A stretch of DNA of 64,000 nucleotides, from positions 434,001 to 498,000 of the forward strand of contig NZ_LS483411.1 of the NCBI RefSeq assembly GCF_900475755.1. Direction: 5' to 3'. Origin of the DNA: Haemophilus influenzae (GTDB lineage: Bacteria > Pseudomonadota > Gammaproteobacteria > Enterobacterales > Pasteurellaceae). Positions 8,534 to 20,535 of the stretch are shown one piece after another; position 1 is the stretch's first letter; every line of letters begins with the position of its first letter. A program made the translations under genes and the position numbers. The notes beneath the pieces are model-generated. The model was not told the DNA's origin, made no database searches, and saw only the letters and a program-made list of their open reading frames with translations.

Positions 8534-9187
8534 ATGAATATAAAGGATGGGCATATAGATAAAGTTTGCTCTTTGCTAGACCTGTTAGTAGGAAATGTTA
8601 CCTTTAAAAATCTTTTTACTGGTTACGGTTTGTTTCACAAGGAAGAGACAATGTTTGCCATCTGGCAAAATAAAAAGCTTTATTTACGAGGTGAAGATGA
8701 GCTTGCAACTCAATTAATAAAATTAGGTTGTGAACCTTTTACAACGAATGAATTGAATAAACGGTTTGTGCTTTCACAATATTATGCACTTACTGAACAG
8801 GTTTTACGTAATAATATGTTATGTAGAAAATTGATTATTCTTTCTATTAAACAGATTATTGAGCAGAAGCTAGAATATACGTTAAGAAAGTTAAATCGAT
8901 TAAAGGATTTACCCAATTTAACGATTAAACACGAAAGAGCTTTAATAAAAGTTGGTATTACAGATGTTGTGATGCTAAGAGAAATTGGTGCAGAAAATGC
9001 ATTGGTGGAATTAAAGAAAAATGGCAGTGGTGCTACGCTTGATTTTTATTGGAAGTTAGTATGTGCTTTGCAAAATAAAAATAGTCAGATGTTAAGTCAA
9101 GCTGAAAAAGAGCGTTTATTGAAGAAATTAAACGAAGTTTTGAGAAAAAATGGCTTGAAAGGCTATAGAAAATTAGATGATGAATAA
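8534..9187 (+). CDS. tfoX: Competence regulator TfoX/Sxy
   Basis: A 217-residue coactivator that works with CRP at CRP-S promoters to switch on DNA-uptake and transformation genes. The N-terminal TfoX domain spans about residues 5-100 (VCSLLDLLVGNVTFKNLFTGYGLFHKEETMFAIW) and the C-terminal helix-hairpin-helix-like domain includes LPNLTIKHERALIKVGITDV. The ATG has a strong GGAGG 9 bases upstream. A CRP-S site and structured leader precede it. No uptake signal lies in the gene. It is followed directly by the rRNA operon promoter, with no clear terminator of its own other than a palindrome inside that promoter. Confidence 0.96.
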   Translation: MNIKDGHIDKVCSLLDLLVGNVTFKNLFTGYGLFHKEETMFAIWQNKKLYLRGEDELATQLIKLGCEPFTTNELNKRFVLSQYYALTEQVLRNNMLCRKLIILSIKQIIEQKLEYTLRKLNRLKDLPNLTIKHERALIKVGITDVVMLREIGAENALVELKKNGSGATLDFYWKLVCALQNKNSQMLSQAEKERLLKKLNEVLRKNGLKGYRKLDDE

Positions 9188-9223
9188 AATTTGCTCATTC
9201 AAATAAATTTTTGTAAAAAGTAC

Positions 9224-9251
9224 TTGCAAGGGATTTGAAAATCCCTATAAT
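9224..9251 (+). promoter_or_regulatory. rRNA operon promoter
   Basis: TTGCAA (9224-9229) and TATAAT (9246-9251) are separated by 16 bases and followed by a GC-rich discriminator (GCACCGCAC), as expected for a growth-rate-controlled rrn promoter. The spacer itself, GGGATTTGAAAATCCC, is a perfect inverted repeat. Confidence 0.85.
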
Positions 9252-9262
9252 GCACCGCACAC

Positions 9263-9326
9263 AACGACGCACTGTTGTGAAGTTTTTAAGTTTCCAAGTG
9301 CGTCGTTCTTTTTTGCTCTTTAACAA
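9263..9326 (+). promoter_or_regulatory. rrn leader antitermination region (boxB-like hairpin and boxA)
   Basis: AACGACGCACT (9263-9273) pairs with AGTGCGTCGTT (9297-9307) as a boxB-like stem. It is followed by boxA, TGCTCTTTAACAA (9314-9326), matching the E. coli rrn boxA that loads Nus antitermination factors. The next bases, TGTGTGGGCACT (9341-9352), pair with 11040-11051 to form the 16S processing stalk. Confidence 0.85.
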
Positions 9327-9482
9327 TATATCAGACAATTTGTGTGGGCACTTGTTGATTGACTTGTTTTAAAAATATTTTTTAATTTTGAAGTCTTAAT
9401 AGGTGCTTAACTGAAAATTCATAATTACTTTTTTAAGTAGTGTTTATTTATAGCTAAGCAGTATATTGAGCGATTGAACTTG

Positions 9483-11020
<1,538 letters not shown>

Positions 11021-11136
11021 CAGAAGACGAGAGACAGCGAGTGCTCACACAGATTGGCTGATAGTTGTAGACAAGATTAAAAGCGAAGCGAAAGTAACGT
11101 TGAAAATAAACGTTAAAAGATAAAAAGAAGATAGAG

Positions 11137-11236
11137 TATCTTTAATTGATGTCCCCATCGTCTAGAGGCCTAGGACATCGCCCTTTCACGGCGGTAACCG
11201 GGGTTCGAATCCCCGTGGGGACGCCAATTAAAGATA
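11137..11236 (+). repeat. 12-bp inverted repeat enclosing tRNA-Glu
   Basis: TATCTTTAATTG (11137-11148) is exactly complementary to CAATTAAAGATA (11225-11236). The arms flank the tRNA so that, in the precursor, they extend its acceptor stem into a long stalk, probably a processing structure. The right arm uses the terminal CA of the tRNA's CCA end. Confidence 0.8.
11151..11226 (+). tRNA. tRNA-Glu (anticodon UUC)
   Basis: A 76-base tRNA in the 16S-23S spacer. The acceptor stem GTCCCCA pairs with TGGGGAC, the anticodon loop CTTTCAC carries TTC, the T arm has GGTTCGAATCC, and CCA is encoded. tRNA-Glu in the spacer (rather than the Ile/Ala pair) is one of the two spacer types known in Haemophilus. 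Confidence 0.98.
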
Positions 11237-11256
11237 ACTTTGTTAGATTATCTTGT

Positions 11257-11269
11257 TGTTCTTTAAAAA
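11257..11269 (+). promoter_or_regulatory. Spacer boxA before 23S rRNA
   Basis: TGTTCTTTAAAAA followed by TTGGAAACAAGCTG closely matches the second boxA region of E. coli rrn spacers, which keeps antitermination active into the 23S gene. Confidence 0.7.
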
Positions 11270-11496
11270 ATTGGAAACAAGCTGAAAACAAGAGATTTTC
11301 GAGAGAAAGTCTGAGTAGGCAAGACAGGAAAGTGAGAGGAGGGAACTGAGAAGGAAACTCTAAAAACAAAACCTGTTTTGCATAAAATCTTGATTGAACA
11401 AAAGCAATCAAGTGTTTAGTTGAATGAAAATACGCATCAAATTGACCGTACTTTGAAGTGAAAACTTAAAGTGATTGAAAACATTTGAGGTTGTAT

Positions 11497-14395
<2,899 letters not shown>

Positions 14396-14591
14396 ACAAC
14401 GCTCAAGTGTTTTTGAGAAAAGAGCGAAAGAGAAGAGTAGACAAACAACTTAAATATAGAAGACTTAATAGAAAGGAAAAATAGAAAGAAAATCGAGTTC
14501 AGCTTGTTGCCGATAAGAAGAAGAGAGACGAAAAGCGAAAAAAGTGAAGTCGTAAAAGAGAAGAAACAAAGAGAGAAGTTATTAAAGAATT

Positions 14592-14711
14592 ATCCCGGCG
14601 GCGATAGTGCGGTGGAACCACCTGAGACCATACCGAACTCAGAAGTGAAACGCTGTAATGCCGATGGTAGTGTGGGGTTTCCCCATGTGAGAGTAGGGCA
14701 CCGCCGGGTTA
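14592..14711 (+). rRNA. rrf: 5S ribosomal RNA
   Basis: About 120 bases with the 5S core CCGAACTCAGAAGTGAAACG and GATGGTAGTGTGGGG, and complementary ends CCCGGCGG/CCGCCGGG. It lies about 200 bases after 23S. The 23S-5S spacer is purine-rich and holds nothing else I can identify. Exact ends are approximate. Confidence 0.96.
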
Positions 14712-14745
14712 TCAAATAAAAATCTAAATCACATAAAAAAAGAAG

Positions 14746-14776
14746 AACCCCAGTCGAAAGGCTGGGGTTTTTGTTT
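14746..14776 (+). terminator. rRNA operon terminator
   Basis: AACCCCAGTC and GGCTGGGGTT form a 10-bp stem closed by a GAAA tetraloop and followed by TTTTTGTTTTT, 35 bases after 5S. Confidence 0.93.
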
Positions 14777-14883
14777 TTATAAATTGATGTCTTAGTTAGG
14801 TAATCTGAGATAAAGTTTGTGTTTGTTAGTGAGAAAAATACGCACTAGTGATACAATCTACAAAATTTTTAGAAGGATACCTT

Positions 14884-15444
14884 ATGGCTCGTAAGAAAAA
14901 AACGCGCAAAATTAGTGATATTATGCCAATCCGCAAAGCGGATAAAAAACCGGAAATGCCGAAATTGCGTTCGGGTAAAAAACTCACACGTTATGAATTA
15001 GATGCGAAAGCGCGTGAAGATAAGAAAAAACGTAAGCATAAAGGTTTAGCTTCAGGATCTCGTCATAGTGCGGTTGAAGAAAAAGCGAATAAACTTCAAA
15101 ATGAAATTAAAGATCCAAAAATTGGTAGTAAGAAAAAGATACCGTTGGTTGTTGAATTTATTAATAAGCCTGAAAAAGGTCAATTAATTCCTGTAATAAA
15201 ACAGGCGAAAAAACAAGATCCAATGAAAGAGCTTGAAAATCTGGAAAATAATGAAATTCTTAATGAATTATTGGATGCTTTAGATGCAGGTAAAGCTATT
15301 AGTAAAGCAGATCAACAATTTGTAGATGAATGCTTAGATAGAATTTCTGAATTAATGGAAGAACTTGGCATTGAAGACGAAGATGAAAGTGAAGATGATT
15401 TATACCGCACTTTCGAGCGTATCGATATTAATCAATTTAGGTAA
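14884..15444 (+). CDS. yihI: Der GTPase-activating protein YihI
   Basis: A 186-residue, highly basic then acidic cytoplasmic protein. In E. coli YihI stimulates the GTPase Der/EngA and so tunes 50S subunit assembly. The N-terminal part is Lys/Arg-rich ([42 protein letters not shown]) and the C-terminal part is acidic ([14 protein letters not shown]), the family's layout. An ATG 12 codons earlier is less likely: AAGGAT sits the right distance before the ATG at 14884 and the conserved sequence starts there. The next gene starts 3 bases after its stop. Confidence 0.88.
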   Translation: MARKKKTRKISDIMPIRKADKKPEMPKLRSGKKLTRYELDAKAREDKKKRKHKGLASGSRHSAVEEKANKLQNEIKDPKIGSKKKIPLVVEFINKPEKGQLIPVIKQAKKQDPMKELENLENNEILNELLDALDAGKAISKADQQFVDECLDRISELMEELGIEDEDESEDDLYRTFERIDINQFR

Positions 15445-15447
15445 TCT

Positions 15448-15888
15448 ATGATTTGGATATTTTTTGTCATTGTACTTTTCTTGGTAACTGAATTGACTCT
15501 ATATGCAATCCGTTTATTAAAGCAGTTAAAAGTTCAAAAGGAATTGATTGCTAAAGCTAAGAATAATCGGGTTATACGATTAAAAGAGAGTATTGATATT
15601 ATTGCTCGTGCAATGCAGTCTGGAGAATGTAATCTTTCTGAAGGCGTAATTCGTCTTACAATGCTATTAATGCCTTTTGGTAAGAATTTATCTACTTATC
15701 CTGCGATGGCCAACTTATATGAAGTTGTGCGTGATATGCCTACACATGATGATCGTAAATTGCTTGAAAAAAGAGAAAGAATGCGTCTGGATTTAGAGCG
15801 AGAAAGTGCAGAAGCACAGTTTGAAAAAGATATTAAACAAGAATTGTATATTTTATTAGAAGATATTAAATCTATTGAGCTAATTTAA
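15448..15888 (+). CDS. DUF2489 family membrane-anchored protein
   Basis: A 146-residue protein of unknown function with one N-terminal membrane segment (residues 1-20, IWIFFVIVLFLVTELTLYA) and a charged, helical cytoplasmic remainder. The pairing of yihI with a DUF2489 gene is seen across gammaproteobacteria and supports the family assignment. It starts 3 bases after yihI, so the two form one transcription unit. No catalytic motif is visible. Confidence 0.75.
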   Translation: MIWIFFVIVLFLVTELTLYAIRLLKQLKVQKELIAKAKNNRVIRLKESIDIIARAMQSGECNLSEGVIRLTMLLMPFGKNLSTYPAMANLYEVVRDMPTHDDRKLLEKRERMRLDLERESAEAQFEKDIKQELYILLEDIKSIELI

Positions 15889-15900
15889 ATATTGTAATTT

Positions 15901-15934
15901 AAAAAATGCGCTAACTTTTCTTAGCGCATTTTTT
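15901..15934. terminator. Bidirectional terminator between the DUF2489 gene and narP
   Basis: AAAAAATGCGCTAA and TTAGCGCATTTTTT form a perfect 14-bp inverted repeat with a 6-base loop. It serves the two convergent genes. Confidence 0.92.
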
Positions 15935-15944
15935 ATGATTATTT

Positions 15945-16571
15945 TTAACGATTTTGTTCAAAAAATAATACCGTTGCAGCAACACGAGAATGAACATTTA
16001 ATTTACGTAATAAATTACGGATATGTACTTTTACGGTTTCTTCTGAAATAAACAGTTGTGCTGCAATTTGTTTATTTGATAGACCCGTCGCAATTTGACG
16101 AAGTACGCCCATTTCACGATCCGTTAGGCTGTCTAATGGATTTTCTTCATGAGTGCGTTCTAACAATAAATTTTTAATAGAATCACTCAGAATGACTTCG
16201 CCTTGTGCAATACGCTTGATTTGCTCTAGCAATGTATCTGGTTCCGTATCTTTTAATAAATAACCATCTGCACCAGCATCAATTAAAGTATAAATATCAT
16301 TTTTTGCATCAGACACTGTTAAAATTAAGATGCGTGCATCAACGCCTTCTGTGCGTAATCCTTTGAGTGTATCTAACCCAGAAAGTCCTTTCATGTTGAG
16401 ATCTAAAATGATCACATCAGGTGATGTTTGTAACGCCACTGAAATCCCTTCTGTGCCGCTGCTTACGTCAGCCACCACTTCAAAGTTATCGTCTAATTCT
16501 ACAAGTTGTTTAATGCCACGACGCATTAACGGATGGTCGTCAATCAATAAAACTTTTAGTTTATCTTGCAT
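15945..16571 (-). CDS. narP: Nitrate/nitrite response regulator NarP
   Basis: A 208-residue NarL/FixJ-type response regulator that binds DNA when phosphorylated by the nitrate/nitrite sensor NarQ and controls anaerobic respiration genes. The receiver domain has the acidic pair D11-D12, phospho-acceptor D57 (VIILDLNM) and a conserved Lys near 107 (LLKDTEPD). The C-terminal LuxR-type helix-turn-helix is LTDREMGVLRQIATGLSNKQIAAQLFISEETVKVHIRNL, cited here as one continuous domain at about residues 145-185. H. influenzae is known to have NarP without NarL. GGAGAAA precedes the ATG, and a CRP-like site lies about 98 bases upstream. Confidence 0.93.
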   Translation of the reverse strand: MQDKLKVLLIDDHPLMRRGIKQLVELDDNFEVVADVSSGTEGISVALQTSPDVIILDLNMKGLSGLDTLKGLRTEGVDARILILTVSDAKNDIYTLIDAGADGYLLKDTEPDTLLEQIKRIAQGEVILSDSIKNLLLERTHEENPLDSLTDREMGVLRQIATGLSNKQIAAQLFISEETVKVHIRNLLRKLNVHSRVAATVLFFEQNR

Positions 16572-16658
16572 AATTTCTCCTTTAGTGGTTAGAAGTCCAC
16601 TTTAAAAAGCGTGACATTTTATAAAGAATTCAATTCTATGCCAATCTAGAATAGAAAA

Positions 16659-16680
16659 AAATTTGATTTATCTCACAAAC
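16659..16680 (-). promoter_or_regulatory. Candidate CRP site upstream of narP
   Basis: TTTGA-N6-TCACA (16662-16677) matches the CRP half-sites at 9 of 10 positions within AT-rich flanks. It is centred about 98 bases before the narP start codon, and a TATAAA-like -10 lies between. This suggests carbon-status control of narP but is a pattern match only. Confidence 0.45.
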
Positions 16681-16718
16681 TTACTATTTGAGGTAGGTTT
16701 ATTGATGGATAAAAATAG

Positions 16719-16760
16719 AAAAGTGCGGTAGAAAAATAGATAATTTTTTACCGCTCTTTT
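16719..16760 (-). terminator. Uptake-signal-derived terminator after lysA
   Basis: AAAAGTGCGGTA (16719-16730) pairs with TACCGCTCTTTT (16749-16760) except at one position. The left arm is a full uptake signal and the right arm a one-base variant. Read leftward from lysA, which ends at 16776, it ends in a T-containing tract. Confidence 0.6.
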
Positions 16761-16775
16761 TTAAGATAAGAAATA

Positions 16776-18023
16776 TTAAATGGTCGATTCCAATGCCCAA
16801 AGTTCCTGTAAGGTTTCTCGGCGACGAATTAGATAGGATTGATCTCCATCTACTAAAACTTCTGCAGTGCGAGGTCTTGAGTTATAGTTTGATGACATAC
16901 TTGTGCCATAGGCACCAGCAGAACATTGAGCAATATAATCCCCTTCGGCAATTGAAAGCTCACGTTGTTTTCCTAAGAAATCTGATGTTTCACAAACAGG
17001 CCCTACAACATCATAAATCGCTTTTTCTCTTGCTAAAGTGCGGTCAATTTCTACGATGTTCATATAAGCCTCATACAATGCAGGGCGGATCATATCGTTC
17101 ATTCCTGTGTCGGTAATCGCGAAATTACGACTTTCATTGCTTTTTAAGTATTGTACTTTTGCTACTAGAATCCCTGCATTTGCAGAAATTGCTCTACCTG
17201 GTTCAAGAATAATTTCAAGTTCAGGATAATTTTTTAGTTTTTCTAATAACGCATTTGCGTAATCGCTTGGATGCGGAGGCGTTTCATCCGTATAAGTTAC
17301 GCCTAAACCACCGCCCAGATCGAGATGTTTTAATGTAATTCCATCCTCTTTTAATTGTTTCATTAGGACAATTAAGCGATCTGTGGCATCTAAAAATGGT
17401 TGTAATTCAGTGAGCTGTGAGCCTATGTGGCAATCCATCCCTGTTATTTTTATGTTTGGCAGCGTTGAGGCTAATTTATATACTTCTCGGGCTTCATCTA
17501 CACTTACGCCAAATTTATTTTCCTTTAATCCTGTTGAAATATAAGGGTGTGTATGCGCATCAACATCTGGATTTACACGTAAAGAAATAGGTGAGATTTT
17601 ACCCATTTCTCCCGCGATTTGGTTAATGTGCTTGAGTTCAGAAACTGATTCCACATTAAAGCAACGGATTCCAACTTCTAATGCGCGCATAATTTCTTCT
17701 CGAGATTTCGCAACGCCAGAAAAGACCACTTTTGACGCATCGCCACCTGCTGCCAGTACACGCTCAAGTTCGCCTTGCGAGACAATATCGAAACCTGAAC
17801 CAAGTTTTGCCATAATATTTAACACGCCAATATTTGAGCAAGATTTCACGGCAAAACAAATTAGGTGAGGGTGCTTACCGAAAGCAGAGTCAAAAGCGTG
17901 CCAATGACGTTCAAGTGTTGCCCGAGAATATACATAGAGAGGCGTGCCAAATTGTTCAGCAAGTTGTTGAACTGGAATATCTTCGGCATAAAGTTTGTTG
18001 TGTTTATATTGGAAAAAATTCAT
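16776..18023 (-). CDS. lysA: Diaminopimelate decarboxylase
   Basis: A 415-residue PLP enzyme (alanine-racemase-like fold type III) converting meso-diaminopimelate to lysine, the last step of lysine synthesis. PLP Lys is K60 in CFAVKSCSN, HIGSQ contributes to the phosphate side, EPGR is the glycine/arginine loop, and the C-terminal CETSDFLG holds the catalytic Cys contributed across the dimer. Length is normal. It follows the small lipoprotein gene lptM by 48 bases, the order seen in many gammaproteobacteria (lptM-lysA, with cyaY divergent). One uptake signal lies inside the gene. Confidence 0.97.
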   Translation of the reverse strand: MNFFQYKHNKLYAEDIPVQQLAEQFGTPLYVYSRATLERHWHAFDSAFGKHPHLICFAVKSCSNIGVLNIMAKLGSGFDIVSQGELERVLAAGGDASKVVFSGVAKSREEIMRALEVGIRCFNVESVSELKHINQIAGEMGKISPISLRVNPDVDAHTHPYISTGLKENKFGVSVDEAREVYKLASTLPNIKITGMDCHIGSQLTELQPFLDATDRLIVLMKQLKEDGITLKHLDLGGGLGVTYTDETPPHPSDYANALLEKLKNYPELEIILEPGRAISANAGILVAKVQYLKSNESRNFAITDTGMNDMIRPALYEAYMNIVEIDRTLAREKAIYDVVGPVCETSDFLGKQRELSIAEGDYIAQCSAGAYGTSMSSNYNSRPRTAEVLVDGDQSYLIRRRETLQELWALESTI

Positions 18024-18071
18024 GTTGTGTGCCTGTTTTAGTTATTTTTGGAATTATCATTGGATAATAGA

Positions 18072-18188
18072 TTATTGAGTTTGTTGAGCTTGATCTTTTT
18101 CAGGAAAATATAAAGAACCTTTTACGCCACATCCTGTAGCTAATATGCACACTGAACTAAGTACTAAAATTAATAGTAATTTTTTCAT
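18072..18188 (-). CDS. lptM: LptM (YifL)-like small outer-membrane lipoprotein
   Basis: A 38-residue lipoprotein. Basic MKK, a hydrophobic stretch (LLLILVLSSVCILAT) and the lipobox LATGC give a mature protein starting at Cys20, followed by GVKGSLYFPEK. The GCGxKGxLYFP block is the signature of LptM/YifL, a lipoprotein reported to help LptD mature in E. coli. Its position upstream of lysA and divergent from cyaY matches the E. coli neighbourhood. It is much shorter than E. coli YifL but keeps the conserved start. AAAGAAAA precedes the ATG. Confidence 0.85.
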   Translation of the reverse strand: MKKLLLILVLSSVCILATGCGVKGSLYFPEKDQAQQTQ

Positions 18189-18284
18189 TTTTTCTTTCTC
18201 ACTTATCGGTAAATCCGCCTTTCACAAGCTTGAGAAAGGCTTTATAATTTGTCGCATTCTATCAGATTTAAACAGGAAAATTTT

Positions 18285-18590
18285 ATGAATATTGCAGAAT
18301 TTCACCAAAATATAGAACAAATTTGGCAAAAAATTGAAGAAGAATTGGAAAATCAAGGTGCAGATGTAGATTGCGAAACGCAAGGTTCTGTATTTACAAT
18401 CACTTTTGATAATCACACTAAAATAGTGATTAACAAACAAGAACCACTGCTTGAGCTTTGGATTGCAAGTAAATTAGGCGGTTTCCATTTTGCATTTAAA
18501 AATGGCGAATGGGTGTCTAATGACGGACAACGTTTTTGGGATTGTTTCGTTGAAGCCTGTGCTGCACATGGCGAGAACGTGCAGTTCTAA
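18285..18590 (+). CDS. cyaY: Frataxin-like iron-binding protein CyaY
   Basis: A 101-residue frataxin homologue that binds iron and IscS and modulates Fe-S cluster assembly. The acidic first helix (IAEFHQNIEQIWQKIEEELE) supplies the iron-binding ridge, and the sheet includes VFTITFDNHTKIVINKQEPLLELWIAS with the invariant Asn-Lys-Gln and Trp. The frame opens at an earlier ATG (18249), but AGGAAAA before the ATG at 18285 and family length support the latter. recQ follows after one base. Confidence 0.92.
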   Translation: MNIAEFHQNIEQIWQKIEEELENQGADVDCETQGSVFTITFDNHTKIVINKQEPLLELWIASKLGGFHFAFKNGEWVSNDGQRFWDCFVEACAAHGENVQF

Positions 18591-18591
18591 A

Positions 18592-20439
18592 ATGCAGGAT
18601 TCTCCTTTACCATCAAAAACAATAGAAAAACCGACCGCACTTTCTGTTTTGAAATCGGTTTTTGGTTATCAATCTTTCCGTAAAGGGCAGGAAGAAGTCA
18701 TCAATGCTGCTTTAAACGGACAAGATGCTTTGGTGGTAATGGCAACAGGGAATGGCAAATCGCTTTGTTATCAAATTCCCGCCCTTTGTTTTGAGGGTTT
18801 AACGTTAGTGATTTCTCCACTAATTTCCTTGATGAAAGATCAAGTGGATCAGCTGCAAGCTAATGGCATTGAGGCGGATTTTCTTAATTCTAGTCAGACT
18901 TTAGAACAGCAGCAACAAGTACAAAATAAGCTTATTTCTGGGCAACTTAAACTGCTTTATGTGTCGCCAGAAAAAGTGATGACGAACAGTTTCTTTCAAC
19001 TTATTTCTTATAGTAAAGTCAGCTTTATTGCAATTGATGAAGCACACTGTATTTCTCAATGGGGGCATGATTTTCGCCCTGAATATACCCAGCTTGGCGG
19101 TTTAAAAGCGAGTTTCCCTGATGCGCCGATTATGGCACTTACGGCAACGGCAGATTACGCAACTCGACAAGATATTTTGAGTCATCTTAATCTGGAAAAT
19201 CCGCATAAATATATTGGTAGTTTTGATCGACCAAACATTCGTTATACCTTGGAAGAAAAATATAAACCAATGGAGCAATTGACACGTTTTGTGTTGGCTC
19301 AAAAGGGCAAGAGTGGGATTATTTATTGCAACAGTCGAAACAAGGTTGAACGAATTGCGGAAAGTTTACGCAATAAAGGTGTCTCTGCCACAGCTTATCA
19401 CGCGGGAATGGAAACGGCACGGCGTGATCGTGTGCAACAGGATTTTCAGCGTGATAATGTGCAAGTAGTCGTCGCAACTATTGCTTTTGGAATGGGGATT
19501 AATAAATCCAATGTACGGTTTGTTGCCCATTTTGATTTACCTCGTAGCATTGAATCTTATTATCAAGAAACAGGTCGGGCAGGACGTGATGATTTGCCTG
19601 CTGAGGCGGTTTTGTTTTATGAACCAGCGGATTACGCTTGGTTACAAAAAATTCTTTTAAAAAAACCAGAAACGCCACAGCGTCAGATTGAACAGCATAA
19701 ATTAGAAGCTATTGGAGAATTTGCAGAAAGCCAGACTTGTCGCCGTTTAGTGCTTCTCAATTATTTTGGCGAGCATCGACAAACAGTATGTAATAACTGT
19801 GATATATGCCTTGATCCTCCTAAAAAATATGATGGATTAGTCGATGCGCAAAAAGTAATGTCTACCATTTATCGAGTGGGGCAATGTTTCGGTGCTCATT
19901 ATGTGATAGCGGTGTTGCGTGGAATGCATAATCAGAAAATTATTGAACGCCAACACGATAAACTTTCAGTGTATGGTATCGGAAAAGATAAAAGCAAAGA
20001 GCATTGGCAGTCTGTCATTCGTCAGCTTATTCATTTGGGTTTTGTGCAACAGGTCATCAGTGAACTAAATCCAACGTTGCAGCTTACCGAAAGTGCGAAA
20101 GTGATTTTGAAAGGCGAAGAAGAGTTAGAATTGGCAATGCCTCGTATTTCTTCAATCAGTAAAATTGTCCATAATCCACAACGTCAAGGTGTTGCAAATT
20201 ATGATAAGGATTTATTTGCACGCCTGCGTTTCTTACGCAAACAAATTGCCGATAAAGAAAATATTCCGCCATACATTGTCTTTAATGATGCGACGTTGCA
20301 AGAAATGGCACAATATATGCCAACGAACAATATTGAAATGTTGCAAATTAATGGCGTGGGTTCAATTAAATTAGAACGCTTTGGGCTGCCTTTTATTAAA
20401 CTTATTCAAGAACATAAGGCAATTTTGGCGAATGCGTAA
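18592..20439 (+). CDS. recQ: ATP-dependent DNA helicase RecQ
   Basis: A 615-residue 3'-5' DNA helicase of recombination and replication repair. Walker A is ATGNGKS at residues 51-57, the helicase motif II is DEAHCISQWGHDFRPEY, later motifs include AFGMGINKSNVRFV and QETGRAGRDD, the RecQ zinc-binding Cys are in CRRLVLLNYF...CNNCDIC, a winged-helix region follows, and an HRDC domain ends the protein (LFARLRFLRKQIADKENIPP). ATG at 18592 was chosen over upstream ones inside cyaY because it begins one base after the cyaY stop. No strong ribosome site is visible, suggesting translational coupling. USS lies near codon 13. Confidence 0.96.
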   Translation: MQDSPLPSKTIEKPTALSVLKSVFGYQSFRKGQEEVINAALNGQDALVVMATGNGKSLCYQIPALCFEGLTLVISPLISLMKDQVDQLQANGIEADFLNSSQTLEQQQQVQNKLISGQLKLLYVSPEKVMTNSFFQLISYSKVSFIAIDEAHCISQWGHDFRPEYTQLGGLKASFPDAPIMALTATADYATRQDILSHLNLENPHKYIGSFDRPNIRYTLEEKYKPMEQLTRFVLAQKGKSGIIYCNSRNKVERIAESLRNKGVSATAYHAGMETARRDRVQQDFQRDNVQVVVATIAFGMGINKSNVRFVAHFDLPRSIESYYQETGRAGRDDLPAEAVLFYEPADYAWLQKILLKKPETPQRQIEQHKLEAIGEFAESQTCRRLVLLNYFGEHRQTVCNNCDICLDPPKKYDGLVDAQKVMSTIYRVGQCFGAHYVIAVLRGMHNQKIIERQHDKLSVYGIGKDKSKEHWQSVIRQLIHLGFVQQVISELNPTLQLTESAKVILKGEEELELAMPRISSISKIVHNPQRQGVANYDKDLFARLRFLRKQIADKENIPPYIVFNDATLQEMAQYMPTNNIEMLQINGVGSIKLERFGLPFIKLIQEHKAILANA

Positions 20440-20456
20440 AATAATGACTAAGTGTT

Positions 20457-20486
20457 AAAAGTGCGGTTAAAAATGACCGCACTTTT
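20457..20486 (+). terminator. Uptake-signal-pair terminator after recQ
   Basis: AAAAGTGCGGT and ACCGCACTTTT form a perfect 11-bp stem with an 8-base loop and a following T run, 17 bases beyond recQ. Confidence 0.85.
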
Positions 20487-20535
20487 TGTTATACTTGCGC
20501 CAATTTTTTCAGTTCTTAGAATTTAAGGTTAAACA

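Noticed and set aside
14504..14719. 71-codon frame across the 23S-5S spacer and 5S
   Set aside because: It overlaps the 5S gene and has no ribosome site or family resemblance.
18189..18284. A lysine riboswitch upstream of lysA
   Set aside because: The region is under 100 bases, upstream of lptM, and shows no multi-helix conserved structure.
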